Positions 24,791-38,701 of a stretch of 64,000 nucleotides of DNA are shown here, one piece after another. The notes under the pieces were generated by a model. It searched no databases and was not told where the DNA came from. It saw nothing but the letters and a program-made list of their open reading frames with translations. The position numbers were made by a program, and so were the translations under genes. How positions within the stretch are numbered: position 1 is the first letter of the stretch; each line of letters begins with the position of its first letter. The stretch comes from Hyperoodon ampullatus (Eukaryota > Chordata > Mammalia > Artiodactyla > Ziphiidae), in contig CATKHW010000061.1 of the NCBI GenBank assembly GCA_949752795.1, forward strand, positions 2,666,001-2,730,000, given 5' to 3'.

Positions 24791-26529
24791 CTGGGAAATT
24801 CTTTACAATTCCTTCAGGGTCTTTGATGAAACCTGGAATGACCCTATGTACAACGACAGCTGGATGTGGCATAAGGCTGGACACTTGGGACTGAGAGGAT
24901 TGGTGAGATTGGGTGAGCAAATGCAGACCCTTTAAAACACAAATGCCTGGCACCCATTCCATGGGTCCGAGCTCTCCAGGTTGAAGGGAATATTACTACA
25001 GCTATACCATGTTTGGGAAACATAGAGAATGGACCCACTGTGAATACGAAAGGGTTTTAAAACTCAACGAATTGTCCCTCTCCTGGTGCTCCGGTTTGAC
25101 TTTCCATCTGCTTTACTATCAATCTCCCAACTTGGAGAGACAGCCCCTTTAACCTCCTGGTTCGCACAGTTTTCCAATTTGGCAGAGGATGAAAGGGAAG
25201 AGGAAGAACCAATGAGAGAGTAGCTGTTAGGCATTTGGACGGGCACATATCACTCTAACTTCCCGGCAGGAAGAAGAATTAACCAAAGTCTCAGCCACCC
25301 TCCGGGAACCAGCATAGGTCCTGAACCAAAATTTTGGACTTGCGGTCAGCTCACAAAAAACGAGTTGAAAATTGGAGCTCAGGGGCACAGCTATTCACAA
25401 ACTGGCACAGTAATAAAGGACAACTATCGTCCAAAAATCTGTCGAGGGAAGGGAACGAGGCAGACTTGAAAGCGAGGCAGAATAGCAGGAAACAGATTTC
25501 AAGAGGTACGTTGGAATCGCCTTTAAAGCACAGGAAGAGGGGCACAACTTCGACAATGATGCACTTGGCCAAAAAGGGCGTATGCGTTTTCTCCTGAATA
25601 TATTCAGGAGAAAACGCATACGCCCTTTTTGGCCAAGCAAGCAAGCGGGCAATGCAAATCTGCACTACAAAGAAGTATCACTTCCCACCGGTTAAAAGGG
25701 ACATCCACAAAATATGTAAAAACCAGAAAGGCAAGACAGGCCCTGGAGAACAGGGAGCCTTGTTATGCTGATGGGCGGGATGTAAATTGCCAACTGCCTC
25801 TCTGGAGGAGTGCATTGTGTTCCGTAAAACAAGTAAACAACAGAGCTACAGAGCCAAGGCCACTTCCAGTCTAGGGAATATACCTTGGGAATACTGAAAA
25901 TCAATAAGACAGAGCCACCCCAAAATTTAGGGGTGCACTGCTTACAAGGACCTCAACTTGGGTACACATTAAATATCCCAGGAAATATAAAAATGGTTCA
26001 AAAAATTGTGGTACTTATGTACGATGGAATAACCCTCAGCCATGAAATCAATGTCATAAGACCAGTAGCAGCAAAATGGGTGGATTCAGGTACGATGATT
26101 CTAAGTGAAATAAGTCACACAGAAAAAGAAACTTATCATAAGATATCACTTATGAAGATCCTGTAAACATGGCTACACTTGAACTGAGTTAGGAAAGAGA
26201 ACAGTGTCTCACATTTAGAAAACACTCTTATGCCTGCTTAAGGGGGAAAGAGAGGTGGGGTGATGCATAAAACCAGAGTTTGATATAAGCACAGGTACCG
26301 TTCCAAAAACCAACTATGGAATAGACAAGACCTACACCTTCTTCAGTGAAAGGGACTCAAAACCCCATATTTCCTGGAGAGGAATATATCTGACTAGTAA
26401 TAATTTTAAAACCTATGTATTGATATGTCTCTGTAAGGAAATCAAGTGTGTCTAGACTGGCATAAACATGGCAGCGAGAATCAGCTCAAACCCACTATAA
26501 AAAGGAATTTCAAAAACAAAACAAAAAAA
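24791..26529 (+). repeat. Satellite unit 15, class gamma
   Basis: 1,739 bp. Perfect palindrome at 25564-25637. ORF2 end 25885-26166 with marker MGILK and LMYDGITLS. Matches unit 18 until about 26250, where its 3' UTR switches to a different variant (TTTCCTGGAGAGG) that recurs before unit 28. Confidence 0.95.
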
Positions 26530-28267
26530 CTGGGAAATTCTTTACAATTCCTTCAGGGTCTCTGATGAAACCTGGAATGACCGTATCTACAATGACAGCT
26601 GGATGTGGCATAAGGCTGGACACTTGGGACTGAGAGGATTGGTGCGATTGGGTGAGCAAATGCAGACCCTTTAAAGCACAAATGCCTGGCACCCATTCCA
26701 TGGGTCCCAACTCTCCAGGTTGAAGGGAATATTACTACAGCTATAACATGTATGGGAAACCTAGAGAACGGACCCACTGTGAATACCAAAGGTTTCTAAA
26801 TTCAACGAATAGTCCCTCTCCTGGTGCTCCGGTTTCACTTTCCATCTGCTTTACTATTAATCTTCCAACTTGGAGAGACAACCCCTTTAACCTCCTGGTT
26901 CGCACAGGTTTCCAATTTGGCAGAGAATGAAAGGGAAGAGGAAGAACCAATGAGAGAGTAGCTGTTAGGCATTTGGACGGGCACATATCACTCTAACTTC
27001 CCGGCAGGAAGAAGAATTAACCAAAGTCTCAGCCACCCTCCGGGAACCAGCATAGGTCCTGAACCAAAATTTTGGACTTGCGGTCAGCTCACAAAAAACG
27101 AGTTGAAATTTGGAGCTCAGGGGCACAGCTATTCACAAACTGGCACAGTAATAAAGGACAACTATCGTCCAAAAATCTGTTGACGGAAGGCAACTAGGCA
27201 GACTTGAAAGCGAGGCAGAATAGCAGGAAACAGGTTTCAAGAGGTACGTTGGAATCGCCTTTAAAGCACAGGAAGAGGGGCACAACTTCGACAATGATGC
27301 ACTTGGCCAAAAAGGGCGTATGCGTTTTCTCCTGAATATATTCAGTCGAAAACGCATACGACATTTTTGGCCAAGCAAGCAAGCGGCCAATGCAAATCTG
27401 CACTACAAAGAAGTATCACTTCCCACCGGTCAAAAGGGACATCCACAAAATGTGTAAAAACCAGAAAAGCAAGAAAGGCCCTGGAGAACAGGGAGCCTTG
27501 TTATGCTGATGGGCGGGATGTAAATTGCCAACTGCCTCTCTGGAGGAGTGCATTGTGTTCCCTAAAACAAGTAAACAACAGAGCTACAGAGCCAAGGCCA
27601 CTTCCAGTCTAGGGAATATACCTTGGAAAAACTGAAAATCAATAAGACAGAGCCACCCCAAAATTTAGGGCTGCACTGCTTACAAGGACCTCAACTTGGG
27701 TACACCTTAAATATCCCAGGAAATATAAAAATGGTTCAAAAAATTGTGGTACTTACGTACGATGGAATATCCGTCAGCCATGAAATCAATGTCATAAGAC
27801 CAGTAGCAGCAAAATGGGTGGATTCAGGTACGATGATTCTAGGTGAAATAAGTCACAGAGAAAAAGAAACTTATCATAAGATATCACTTATGAAGATCCT
27901 GTAAACATGGCTACACTTGAACTGAGTTAGGAAAGAGAACAGTGTCTCACATTTAGAAAACACTCTTATGCCTGCTTAAGGGTGAAGGAGAGGTGGGGTG
28001 ATGCATAAAACCAGAGTTTGATATAAGCACAGGTACCGTTCCAAAAACCAACTATGGAATAGACAAGACCTACACCTTCCTCAGTGAAAGGGACTCAAAA
28101 CCCCATATTTCCCGCAGAGGAATATATCTGACTAGTAAGAATCTTAAAACCTATGTATTGATATGTCTCCGTAAGGGAATCAAGTGTGTCTAGACTGGCA
28201 TAAACATGGCAGCGAGAATCAGCTCAAACCCACTATAAAAAGGAATTTCAAAAACAAAACAAAAAAA
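26530..28267 (+). repeat. Satellite unit 16, class alpha
   Basis: 1,738 bp. The palindrome at 27302-27375 has four changes, all in the right arm (CAGTCG and CGACATTT). ORF2 end 27623-27904. Unit 28, 12 units away, has the same four changes and the same left half. Confidence 0.95.
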
Positions 28268-30006
28268 CTGGGAAATTCTTTACAATTCCTTCAGGGTCTT
28301 TGATGAAACCTGGAATGACCCTATCTACAACGACAGCTGGATGTGGCATAAGGCTGGACACTTGGGACTGAGACGATTGGTGAGATTGGGTGAGCAAATG
28401 CAGACCCTTTAAAGCACAAATGCCTGGCACCCATTCCATGGGTCCGAACACTCCAGGTTGAAGGGAATATTACTACAGCTATACCATGTATGGGAAACCT
28501 AGAGAACGGACCCACTGTGAATACGAAAGGTTTCTAAAACTCAACGAATAGTCCCTCTCCTGGTGCTCCGGTTTGACTTTCCATCTGCTTTACTATCAAT
28601 CTCCCAACTTGGAGAGACAGCCCCTTTAACCTCCTGGTTCGCACAGGTTTCAAATTTGGCAGAGGATGAAAGGGAAGAGGGAGAACCAATGAGAGAGTAG
28701 CTGTTAGGCATTTGGACGGGCGCATATCACTCTAACTTCCCAGCATGAAGAAGAATGAACCAAAGTCTCAGCCCCCCACCGAGAACCAGCATAGGTCCTG
28801 AACCAAAATTTTGGACTTGCGGTCAGCTCACAAAAAACGAGTTAAGAAATGGAGCTCAGGGGCACAGCAATTCACAAACTGGCAGAGTAATAGAGGACAA
28901 CTATCATCCAAAAATATGTTAAGGGAAGGCAACGAGGCGGACTTGAAAGTGAGGCAGAATAGCAGGAAACAGATTTCAAGAGGTACGTTGGAATTGCCTT
29001 TAAAGCACAGGAAGAGGGGCACAACTTCGACATTGATGCACTTGGCCAAAAAGGGCGTATGCGTTTCCTCCTGAATATATTCAGGAGAAAACGCATACGC
29101 CCTTTTTGGCCAAGCAAGCAAGCGGGCAATGCAAATCTGCACTACAAAGAAGTGTCACTTCCCACCGGTCATAAGGGACATCCACAAAATGTCTAAAAAC
29201 CAGAAAGGCTAGACAGGCCCTGGAGAACAGGGAGCCTTGTTATGCTGATGGGCGGGATGTAAATTGCCAACTGCCTCTCTGGAGGAGTACATTGTGTTCC
29301 CTAAAACAAGTAAACAACAGAGCTACAGAGGCAAGGACACTTCCAGTCTAGGGAATACACCTTGGGAAAACTGAAAATCAATAAGACAGAGCCACCCCAA
29401 AATTTAGGGCTGCACTGCTTAAAAGGACCTCTACTTCGGTACACCTTAAATATCCCAGGAAATATAAAAATGGTTCAAAAAATTGTGGTACTTACGTACG
29501 ATGGAATATCCCTCAGCCATGAAATCAATGTCATAAGACCAGGAGCAGCAAAATGGGTGGATTCAGGTACGATGATTCTAAGTGAAATAAGTCACACAGA
29601 AAAAGAAACTTATCATAAGATATCACTGATGAAGATCCTGTAAACATGGCTACACTTGAACTGAGTTAGGAAAGAGAAGAGTGTCTCACATTTAGAAAAC
29701 ACTCTTATGCCTGCTTAAGGGGGAAGGAGAGGTGGGGTGATGCATAAAACCAGAGTTTGATATAAGCACAGGTACCGTTCCAAAAACCATCTATGGAATA
29801 GACAAGACGTACACCTTCCTCAGTGAAAGGGACACAAAACCCCATATTTCCCGCAGAGGAATATATCTGACTACTAAGAATCTTAAAACCTATGTATTGA
29901 TATGTCTTCGTAAGGGAATCAAGTGTGTCTAGACTGGCATAAACATGGCAGCGAGAATCAGCTCAAACCCACTATAAAAAGGAATTTCAAAAACCAAACA
30001 AAAAAA
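28268..30006 (+). repeat. Satellite unit 17, class beta
   Basis: 1,739 bp. Palindrome 29041-29114 with the same left-arm mismatch as unit 14. ORF2 end 29362-29643. Differs from unit 14 at only a few positions. Confidence 0.95.
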
Positions 30007-31745
30007 CTGGGAAATTCTTTACAATTCCTTCAGGGTCTTTGATGAAACCTGGAATGACCCTATGTACAACGACAGCTGGATGTGGCATAAGGCTGGACAC
30101 TTGGGACTGAGAGGATTGGTGAGATTGGGTGAGCAAATGCAGACCCTTTAAAACACAAATGCCTGGCACCCATTCCATGGGTCCGAGCTCTCCAGGTTGA
30201 AGGGAATATTACTACAGCTATACCATGTATGGGAAACATAGAGAATGGACCCACTGTGAATACGAAAGGTTTTTAAAACTCAACGAATTGTCCCTCTCCT
30301 GGTGCTCCGGTTTGACTTTCCATCTGCTTTACTATCAATCTCCCAACTTGGAGAGACAGCCCCTTTAACGTCCTGGTTCGCACAGTTTTCCAATTTGGCA
30401 GAGGATGAAAGGGAAGAGGAAGAACCAATGAGAGAGTAGCTGTTAGGCATTTGGACGGGCACATATCACTCTAACTTCCCGGCAGGAAGAAGAATTAACC
30501 AAAGTCTCAGCCACCCTCCGGGAACCAGCATAGGTCCTGAACCAAAATTTTGGACTTGCGGTCAGCTCACAAAAAACGAGTTGAAAATTGGAGCTCAGGG
30601 GCACAGCTATTCACAAACTGGCACAGTAATAAAGGACAACTATCGTCCAAAAATCTGTCGAGGGAAGGGAACGAGGCAGACTTGAAAGCGAGGCAGAATA
30701 GCAGGAAACAGATTTCAAGAGGTACGTTGGAATCGCCTTTAAAGCACAGGAAGAGGGGCACAACTTCGACAATGATGCACTTGGCCAAAAAGGGCGTATG
30801 CGTTTTCTCCTGAATATATTCAGGAGAAAACGCATACGCCCTTTTTGGCCAAGCAAGCAAGCGGGCAATGCAAATCTGCACTACCAAGAAGTATCACTTC
30901 CCACCGGTTAAAAGGGACATCCACAAAATATGTAAAAACCAGAAAGGCAAGACAGGCCCTGGAGAACAGGGAGCCTTGTTATGCTGATGGGCGGGATGTA
31001 AATTGCCAACTGCCTCTCTGGAGGAGTGCATTGTGTTCCGTAAAACAAGTAAACAACAGAGCTACAGAGCCAAGGCCACTTCCAGTCTAGGGAATATACC
31101 TTGGGAATACTGAAAATCAATAAGACAGAGCCACCCCAAAATTTAGGGCTGCACTGCTTACAAGGACCTCAACTTGGGTACACATTAAATATCCCAGGAA
31201 ATATAAAAATGGTTCAAAAAATTGTGGTACTTATGTACGATGGAATAACCCTCAGCCATGAAATCAATGTCATAAGACCAGTAGCAGCAAAATGGGTGGA
31301 TTCAGGTACGATGATTCTAAGTGAAATAAGTCACACAGAAAAAGAAACTTATCATAAGATATCACTTATGAAGATCCTGTAAACATGGCTACACTTGAAC
31401 TGAGTTAGGAAAGAGAACAGTGTCTCACATTTAGAAAACACTCTTATGCCTGCTTAAGGGGGAAGGAGAGGTGCGCTGATGCATAAAACCAGAGTTAGAT
31501 ATAAGCACAGGTACCGTTCCAAAAACCAACTATGGAATAGACAACACCTACACCTTCCTCAGTGAAAGGGACTCAAAACCCCATATTTCCCGCAGAGGAA
31601 TATATCTGACTAGTAAGAATCTTAAAACCTATGTATTCATATGTCTCCATAAGAGAATCAAGTGTGTCTAGACTGGCATAAACATGGCAGCGAAAATCAG
31701 CTCAAACCCACTATAAACAGTAATTTCAAAAACAAAACAGAAAAA
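30007..31745 (+). repeat. Satellite unit 18, class gamma
   Basis: 1,739 bp. Perfect palindrome 30780-30853. ORF2 end 31101-31382. From about 31470 its 3' UTR has the variant CCAGAGTTAGATATAAGC that always precedes a delta-type left half. Confidence 0.95.
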
Positions 31746-33484
31746 CTGGGAAATTCTTTACAATTCCTTCAGGGTCTCTGATGAAACCTAGAATGACCCT
31801 ATCTACAATGACAGCTGGATGTGGCATAAGGAGGGACACTTGGTCCTGAGAGGATTGGTGAGATTGGGTGAGCAAATGCAGACCCTTTAAAGCACAAATG
31901 CCTGGCACCCATTCCATGGGTCCCAACTCTCCAGGTTGAAGGGAATATTACTACAGCTATACCAAGTATGGGAAACCAAGTGAACAGACCCACTGTGAAT
32001 ACGAAAGGTTTCTAAAACTCAACAAATTGTCCCTTTCCTGGTGCTCCGGTTTGACTTTCCATCTGCTTTACTATCAATCTCCCAAATAGGAGAGACAGCC
32101 CCTTTAACCACCTGGTTCGCACAGGTTTCCAATTTGGCAGAGGAGGAAAGGGAAGAGGGAGAACCAATGAGACAGTAGCTGTTAGGCATTTGGACGGGCA
32201 CATATCACTCTAACTTCCCGGCAGGAAGAAGAATTAACCAAAGTCTCAGCCACCCACCGGGAACCAGCATAGGTCCTGAACCAAAATTTTGGACTTGCGG
32301 TCAGCTCACCAAAAACGAGTTGAAAAATGGAGCTCAGGGGCACAGCTATTCACAAACTGGCACAGTAATAAAGGACAACTATTGTCCAAAAATCTGTTGA
32401 CGGAAGGCAACTAGGCAGACTTGAAAGCGAGGCAGAATAGCAGGAAACAGATTTCAAGAGGTACGTTGGAATCGCCTTTAAAGCACAGGAAGAGGGGCAC
32501 AACTTCGACAATGATGCACTTGGCCAAAAAGGGCGTATGCGTTTTCTCCTGAATATATTCAGGAGAAAACACATACGCCCTTTTTGGCCAAGCAAGCAAG
32601 CGGGCAATGCAAATCTGCACTACAAAGAAGTATCACTTCCCACCGGTCAAAAGGGACATCCACAAAATGTGTAAAAACCAGAAAGGCAAGACAGGCCCTG
32701 GAGAACAGGGAGCCTTGTTATGCTGATGGGCGGGATGTAAATTGCCAAGTGCCTCTCTGGAGGAGTGCATTGTGTTCCCTAAAACAAGTAAACAACAGAG
32801 CTACAGAGCCAAGGGCACTTCCAGTCTAGGGAATATACCTTGGGAAAACTGAAAATCAATAAGACAGAGCCACCCCAAAATTTAGGGCTGCACTGCTTAC
32901 AAGGACCTCAACTTGGGTACACCTTAAATATCCCAGGAAATATAAAAATGGTTCAAAAAATTGTGGTACTTACGTACGATGGAATATCCCACAGCCATGA
33001 AATCAATGTCATAAGACCAGTAGCAGCAAAATGGGTGGATTCAGGTACGATGATTCTAAGTGAAATAAGTCACACAGAAAAAGAAACTTATCATAAAATG
33101 TCACTTATGACGATCCTGTAAACATGGCCACACTTGAACTGAGTTAGGAAAGAGAACAGTGTCTCACATTTAGAAAACACTCTTATGCCTGCTTAAAGGG
33201 GAAGGAGAGGTGGGGTGATGCATAAAACCAGAGTTTGATATAAGCACAGGTACCGTTCCAAAAACCAACTATGGAATAGACAAGACCTACACCTTCCTCA
33301 GTGAAAGGGACTCAAAACTCCATATTTCCCGCAGAGGAATATATCTGACTAGTAAGAATCTTAAAACCTATGTATTGATATGCCTCCGTAAGGGAATCAA
33401 GTGTGTCTACACAGGAATAAACATGGCAGCGAGAATCAGCTCAAACCCACTATAAAAAGGAATTTCAAAAACAAAACAAAAAAA
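31746..33484 (+). repeat. Satellite unit 19, class delta
   Basis: 1,739 bp. The palindrome at 32519-32592 has one mismatch (AAAACACATACG in the right arm) that marks the class. ORF2 end 32840-33121 with GISHSHE and KMSLMTIL. Class partners are units 24 and 31. Confidence 0.95.
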
Positions 33485-35223
33485 CTGGGAAATTCTTTAC
33501 AATTCCTTCAGGGTCTCTGATGAAACCTGGAATGACCATATCTACAACGACAGCTGGATGTGGCATAAGGAGGGACACTTCGGACTGAGATGTTTGGTGA
33601 GATTGGGTGAGCAAATGCAGACCCTTTAAATCACAAAAGCCTGGCACTCATTCCATGGGTCCCAACTCTCCAGGTTGAAGGGAATATTACTACAGCTATA
33701 ACAAGTATGGGAAACCAAGAGAACAGACCCACTGTGAATACGAAAGGTTTCTAAAACTCAACAAATAGTCCCTCTCCTGGTGCTCCGGTTTCACTTTCCA
33801 TTTGCTTTACTATCAATCTGCCAAATAGGAGAGACAGCCCCTTTAACCACCTGGTTCGCACAGGTTTCCAATTTGGCAGAGGATGAAAGGGAAGAGGGAG
33901 AACCAATGAGAGAGTAGCCGTTAGGCATTTGGACGGGCACATATCACTCTAACTTCCCGGCAGGAAGAAGAATTAACCAAAGTCTCAGCCACCCTCCGGG
34001 AACCAGCATAGGTCCTGAACCAAAATTTTGGGCTTGCGGTCAGCTCACAAAAAACGAGTTGAAAATTGGAGCTCAGGGGCACATCTATTCACAAACTGGC
34101 AGAGTAATAAAGGACAACTCTTGTCCAAAAATCTGTTAAGGGAAGGCAACTAGGCAGACTTGAAAGCGAGGCAGAATAGCAGGAAACAGATTTCAAGAGG
34201 TACGTTGGAATCGCCTTTAAAGCACAGGAAGAGGGGCACAACTTCGACAATGATGCACTTGGCCAAAAAGGGCGTGTGGGTTTTCTCCTGAATATATTCA
34301 GGAGAAAACGCATACGCCCTTTTTGGCCAAGCAAGCAAGCGGGCAATGCAAATCTGCACTACAGAGAAGTATCACTTCCCACCGGTCAAAAGGGACATCC
34401 ACAAAATGTGTAAAAACCAGAAAGGCAAGACAGGCCCTGGAGAACAGGGAGCCTTGTTATGCTGATGGGCGGGATGTAAATTGCCAAGTGCCTCTCTGGA
34501 GGAGTGCATTGTGTTCCCTAAAACAAGTAAACAACAGAGCTACAGAGCCAAGGGCACTTCCAGTCTAGGGAATATACCTTGGGAAAACTGAAAATCAATA
34601 AGACAGAGCCACCCCAAAATTTAGGGCTGCACTGCTTACAAGGACCTCAACTTGGGTACACCTTAAATATCCCAGGAAATATAAAAATGGTTCAAGAAAT
34701 TGTGGTACTTACGTACGATGGAATATCCCTCAGCCATGAAATCAATGTCATAAGACCAGTAGCAGCAAAATGGGTGGATTCAGGTACGATGATTCTAAGT
34801 GAAATAAGTCACACAGAAAAAGAATCTTATCATAAGATATCACTTATGAAGATCCTGTAAACATGGCTACACTTGAACTGAGTTAGGAAAGAGAACAGTG
34901 TCTCACATTTAGAAAACACTCTTATGCCTGCTTAAGGGGGAAGGAGAGGTGGGGTGATGCATAAAACCAGAGTTTGATATAAGCACAGGTACCGTTCCAA
35001 AAACCAACTATGGAATAGACAAGACCTACACCTTCCTCAGTGAAAGGGACTCAAAACTCCATATTTCCCGCAGAGGAATATATCTGACTAGTAAGAATCT
35101 TAAAACCTATGTATTGATATGTCACCGTATGGGAAACAAGTGTGTCTAGACTGGCATAAACATGGCAGCGAGAATCAGCTCAAACGCACTATAAAAAGGA
35201 ATTTCAAAAACAAAACGAAAAAA
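33485..35223 (+). repeat. Satellite unit 20, class epsilon with class IV tail
   Basis: 1,739 bp. The palindrome at 34258-34331 has two left-arm changes (CGTGTGGGTTTT). ORF2 end 34579-34860 with VQEIVV and KESYHK. From about 35120 the 3' UTR and tail are class IV (GTCACCGTATGGG, AAACGAAAAAAC). Confidence 0.94.
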
Positions 35224-36962
35224 CTGGGAAATTCTTTACAATTCCTTCAGGGTCTCTGATGAAACCTGGAATGACCCTACCTACAACGACAGCTGGATGT
35301 GGCATAAGGCTGGACACTTGGGACTGAGAGAATTGTTGAGATTGGGTGAGCAAATGCAGTCCCTTTAAAGCAATAATTCATGGCACCCATTCCATGGGTC
35401 CCAACTCTCCAGGTTGAAGGGAATACTACTACAGTTATAACATGTACAGGAAACCTAGAGAACGGACACACTGTGAATACAAATGGTTTCTAAAACTCAA
35501 CGAATAGTCCCTCTCCTGGTGCTTCGGTTTGACTTTCCATCTGCTTTACTATCAACCTCCCAACTTGGAGAGACAGCCCCTTTAACCTCCTGGTTCGCAC
35601 AGTTTTCCAATTTGGCAGAGGATGAAAGGGAAGAGGAAGAACCAATGAGAGAGTAGCTGTTAGGCATTTGGACGGGCACATATCACTCTAACTTCCCGGC
35701 AGGAAGAAGAATTAACCAAAGTCTCAGCCACCCTCCGGGAACCAGCATAGGTCCTGAACCAAAATTTTGGACTTGCGGTCAGCTCACAAAAAACGAGTTG
35801 AAAATTGGAGCTCAGGGGCACAGCTATTCACAAACTGGCACAGTAATAAAGGACAACTATCGTCCAAAAATCTGTCGAGGGAAGGGAACGAGGCAGACTT
35901 GAAAGCGAGGCAGAATAGCAGGAAACAGATTTCAAGAGGTACGTTGGAATCGCCTTTAAAGCACAGGAAGAGGGGCACAACTTCGACAATGATGCACTTG
36001 GCCAAAAAGGGCGTATGCGTTTTCTCCTGAATATATTCAGGAGAAAACGCATACGCCCTTTTTGGCCAAGCAAGCAAGCGGGCAATGCAAATCTGCACTA
36101 CCAAGAAGTATCACTTCCCACCGGTTAAAAGGGACATCCACAAAATATGTAAAAACCAGAAAGGCAAGACAGGCCCTGGAGAACAGGGAGCCTTGTTATG
36201 CTGATGGGCGGGATGTAAATTGCCAACTGCCTCTCTGGAGGAGTGCATTGTGTTCCGTAAAACAAGTAAACAACAGAGCTACAGAGCCAAGGCCACTTCC
36301 AGTCTAGGGAATATACCTTGGGAATACTGAAAATCAATAAGACAGAGCCACCCCAAAATTTAGGGCTGCACTGCTTACAAGGACCTCAACTTGGGTACAC
36401 ATTAAATATCCCAGGAAATATAAAAATGGTTCAAAAAATTGTGGTACTTATGTATGATGGAATAACCCTCAGCCATGAAATCAATGTCATAAGACCAGTA
36501 GCAGCAAAATGGGTGGATTCAGGTACGATGATTCTAAGTGAAATAAGTCACACAGAAAAAGAAACTTATCATAAGATATCACTTATGAAGATCCTGTAAA
36601 CATGGCTACACTTGAACTGAGTTAGGAAAGAGAACAGTGTCTCACATTTAGAAAACACTTTTATGCCTGCTTAAGGGGGAAGGAGAGGTGCGGTGATGCA
36701 TAAAACCAGAGTTAGATATAAGCACAGGTACCGTTCCAAAAACCAACTATGGAATAGACAACACCTACACCTTCCTCAGTGAAAGGGACTCAAAACCCCA
36801 TATTTCCCGCAGAGGAATATATCTGACTAGTAAGAATCTTAAAACCTATGTATTCATATGTCTCCATAAGAGAATCAAGTGTGTCTAGACTGGCATAAAC
36901 ATGGCAGCGAAAATCAGCTCAAACCCACTATAAACAGTAATTTCAAAAACAAAACAGAAAAA
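35224..36962 (+). repeat. Satellite unit 21, class IV start on class gamma body
   Basis: 1,739 bp. The first ~350 bp match unit 11; by about 35600 (CACAGTTTTCC) it is class gamma as in units 15, 18 and 30. Perfect palindrome 35997-36070. ORF2 end 36318-36599. Unit 23 is its near-identical copy 3,478 bp on. Confidence 0.94.
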
Positions 36963-38701
36963 CTGGGAAATTCTTTACAATTCCTTCAGGGTCTCTGATG
37001 AAACCTAGAATGACCCTATCTACAATGACAGCTGGATGTGGCATAAGGAGGGACACTTGGTCCTGAGAGGATTGGTGAGATTGGGTGAGCAAATGCAGAC
37101 CCTTTAAAGCACAAATGCCTGGCACCCATTCCATGGGTCCCAACTCTCCAGGTTGAAGGGAATATTACTACAGCTATACCAAGTATGGGAAACCAAGTGA
37201 ACAGACCCACTGTGAATACGAAAGGTTTCTAAAACTCAACAAATTGTCCCTTTCCTGGTGCTCCGGTTTGACTTTCCATCTGCTTTACTATCAATCTCCC
37301 AAATAGGAGAGACAGCCCCTTTAACCACCTGGTTCGCACAGGTTTCCAATTTGGCAGAGGAGGAAAGGGAAGAGGGAGAACCAATGAGACAGTAGCTGTT
37401 AGGCATTTGGACGGGCACATATCACTCTAACTTCCCGGCAGGAAGAAGAATTAACCAAAGTCTCAGCCACCCACCGGGAACCAGCATAGGTCCTGAACCA
37501 AAATTTTGGACTTGCGGTCAGCTCACCAAAAACGAGTTGAAAAATGGAGCTCAGGGGCACAGCTATTCACAAACTGGCACAGTAATAAAGGACAACTATT
37601 GTCCAAAAATCTGTTGACGGAAGGCAACTAGGCAGACTTGAAAGCGAGGCAGAATAGCAGGAAACAGATTTCAAGAGGTACGTTGGAATCGCCTTTAAAG
37701 CACAGGAAGAGGGGCACAACTTCGACAATGATGCACTTGGCCAAAAAGGGCGTGTGGGTATTCTCCTGAATATATTCAGGAGAAAACGCATACGCCCTTT
37801 TTGGCCAAGCAAGCAAGCGGGCAATGCAAATCTGCACTACAAAGAAGTATCACTTCCCACCGGTCAAAAGGGACATCCACAAAATGTGTAAAAACCAGAA
37901 AGGCAAGACAGGCCCTGGAGAACAGGGAGCCTTGTTATGCTGATGTGCGGGATGTAAATTGCCAACTGCCTCTCTGGAGGAGTGCATTGTGTTCCCTAAA
38001 ACAAGTAAACAACAGAGCTACAGAGCCAAGGGCACTTCCAGTCTAGGGAATATACCTTGGGAAAACTGAAAATCAATAAGACAGAGCCACCCCAAAATTT
38101 AGGGCTGCACTGCTTACAAGGACCTCAACTTGGGTACACCTTAAATATCCCAGGAAATATAAAAATGGTTCAAGAAATTGTGGTACTTACGTACGATGGA
38201 ATATCCCTCAGCCATGAAATCAATGTCATAAGACCAGTAGCAGCAAAATGGGTGGATTCAGGTACGATGATTCTAAGTGAAATAAGTCACATAGAAAAAG
38301 AATCTTATCATAAGATATCACTTATGAAGATCCTGTAAACATGGCTACACTTGAACTGAGTTAGGAAAGAGAACAGTGTCTCACATTTAGAAAACACTCT
38401 TATGCCTGCTTAAGGGGGAAGGAGAGGTGGGGTGATGCATAAAACCAGAGTTTGATATAAGCACAGGTACCGATCCAAAAACCAACTATGGAATAGACAA
38501 GACCTACACCTTCCTCAGTGAAAGGGACTCAAAACTCCATATTTCCCGCAGAGGAATATATCTGACTAGTAAGAATCTTAAAACCTATGTATTGATATGT
38601 CACCGTATGGGAAACAAGTGTGTCTAGACTGGCATAAACATGGCAGCGAGAATCAGCTCAAACGCACTATAAAAAGGAATTTCAAAAACAAAACGAAAAA
38701 A
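36963..38701 (+). repeat. Satellite unit 22, delta left half, epsilon right half
   Basis: 1,739 bp. The left half matches units 19 and 24. The palindrome at 37736-37809 has the two epsilon left-arm changes plus one more (GGGTATTC), and the rest is epsilon like unit 20 (ORF2 end 38057-38338). The exchange point is just upstream of or within the left palindrome arm. Confidence 0.94.

Larger units (their letters stand above)
22340..31470 (+). repeat. Three-unit duplication, 5,216-bp offset
   Basis: About 22340-26250 (alpha end, beta, gamma) matches 27556-31466 nearly base for base at a constant offset of 5,216 bp. The intervening stretch (rest of gamma, left half of alpha) has no partner in this pair. 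The same beta-gamma block returns at about 49133-52330. Confidence 0.88.
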
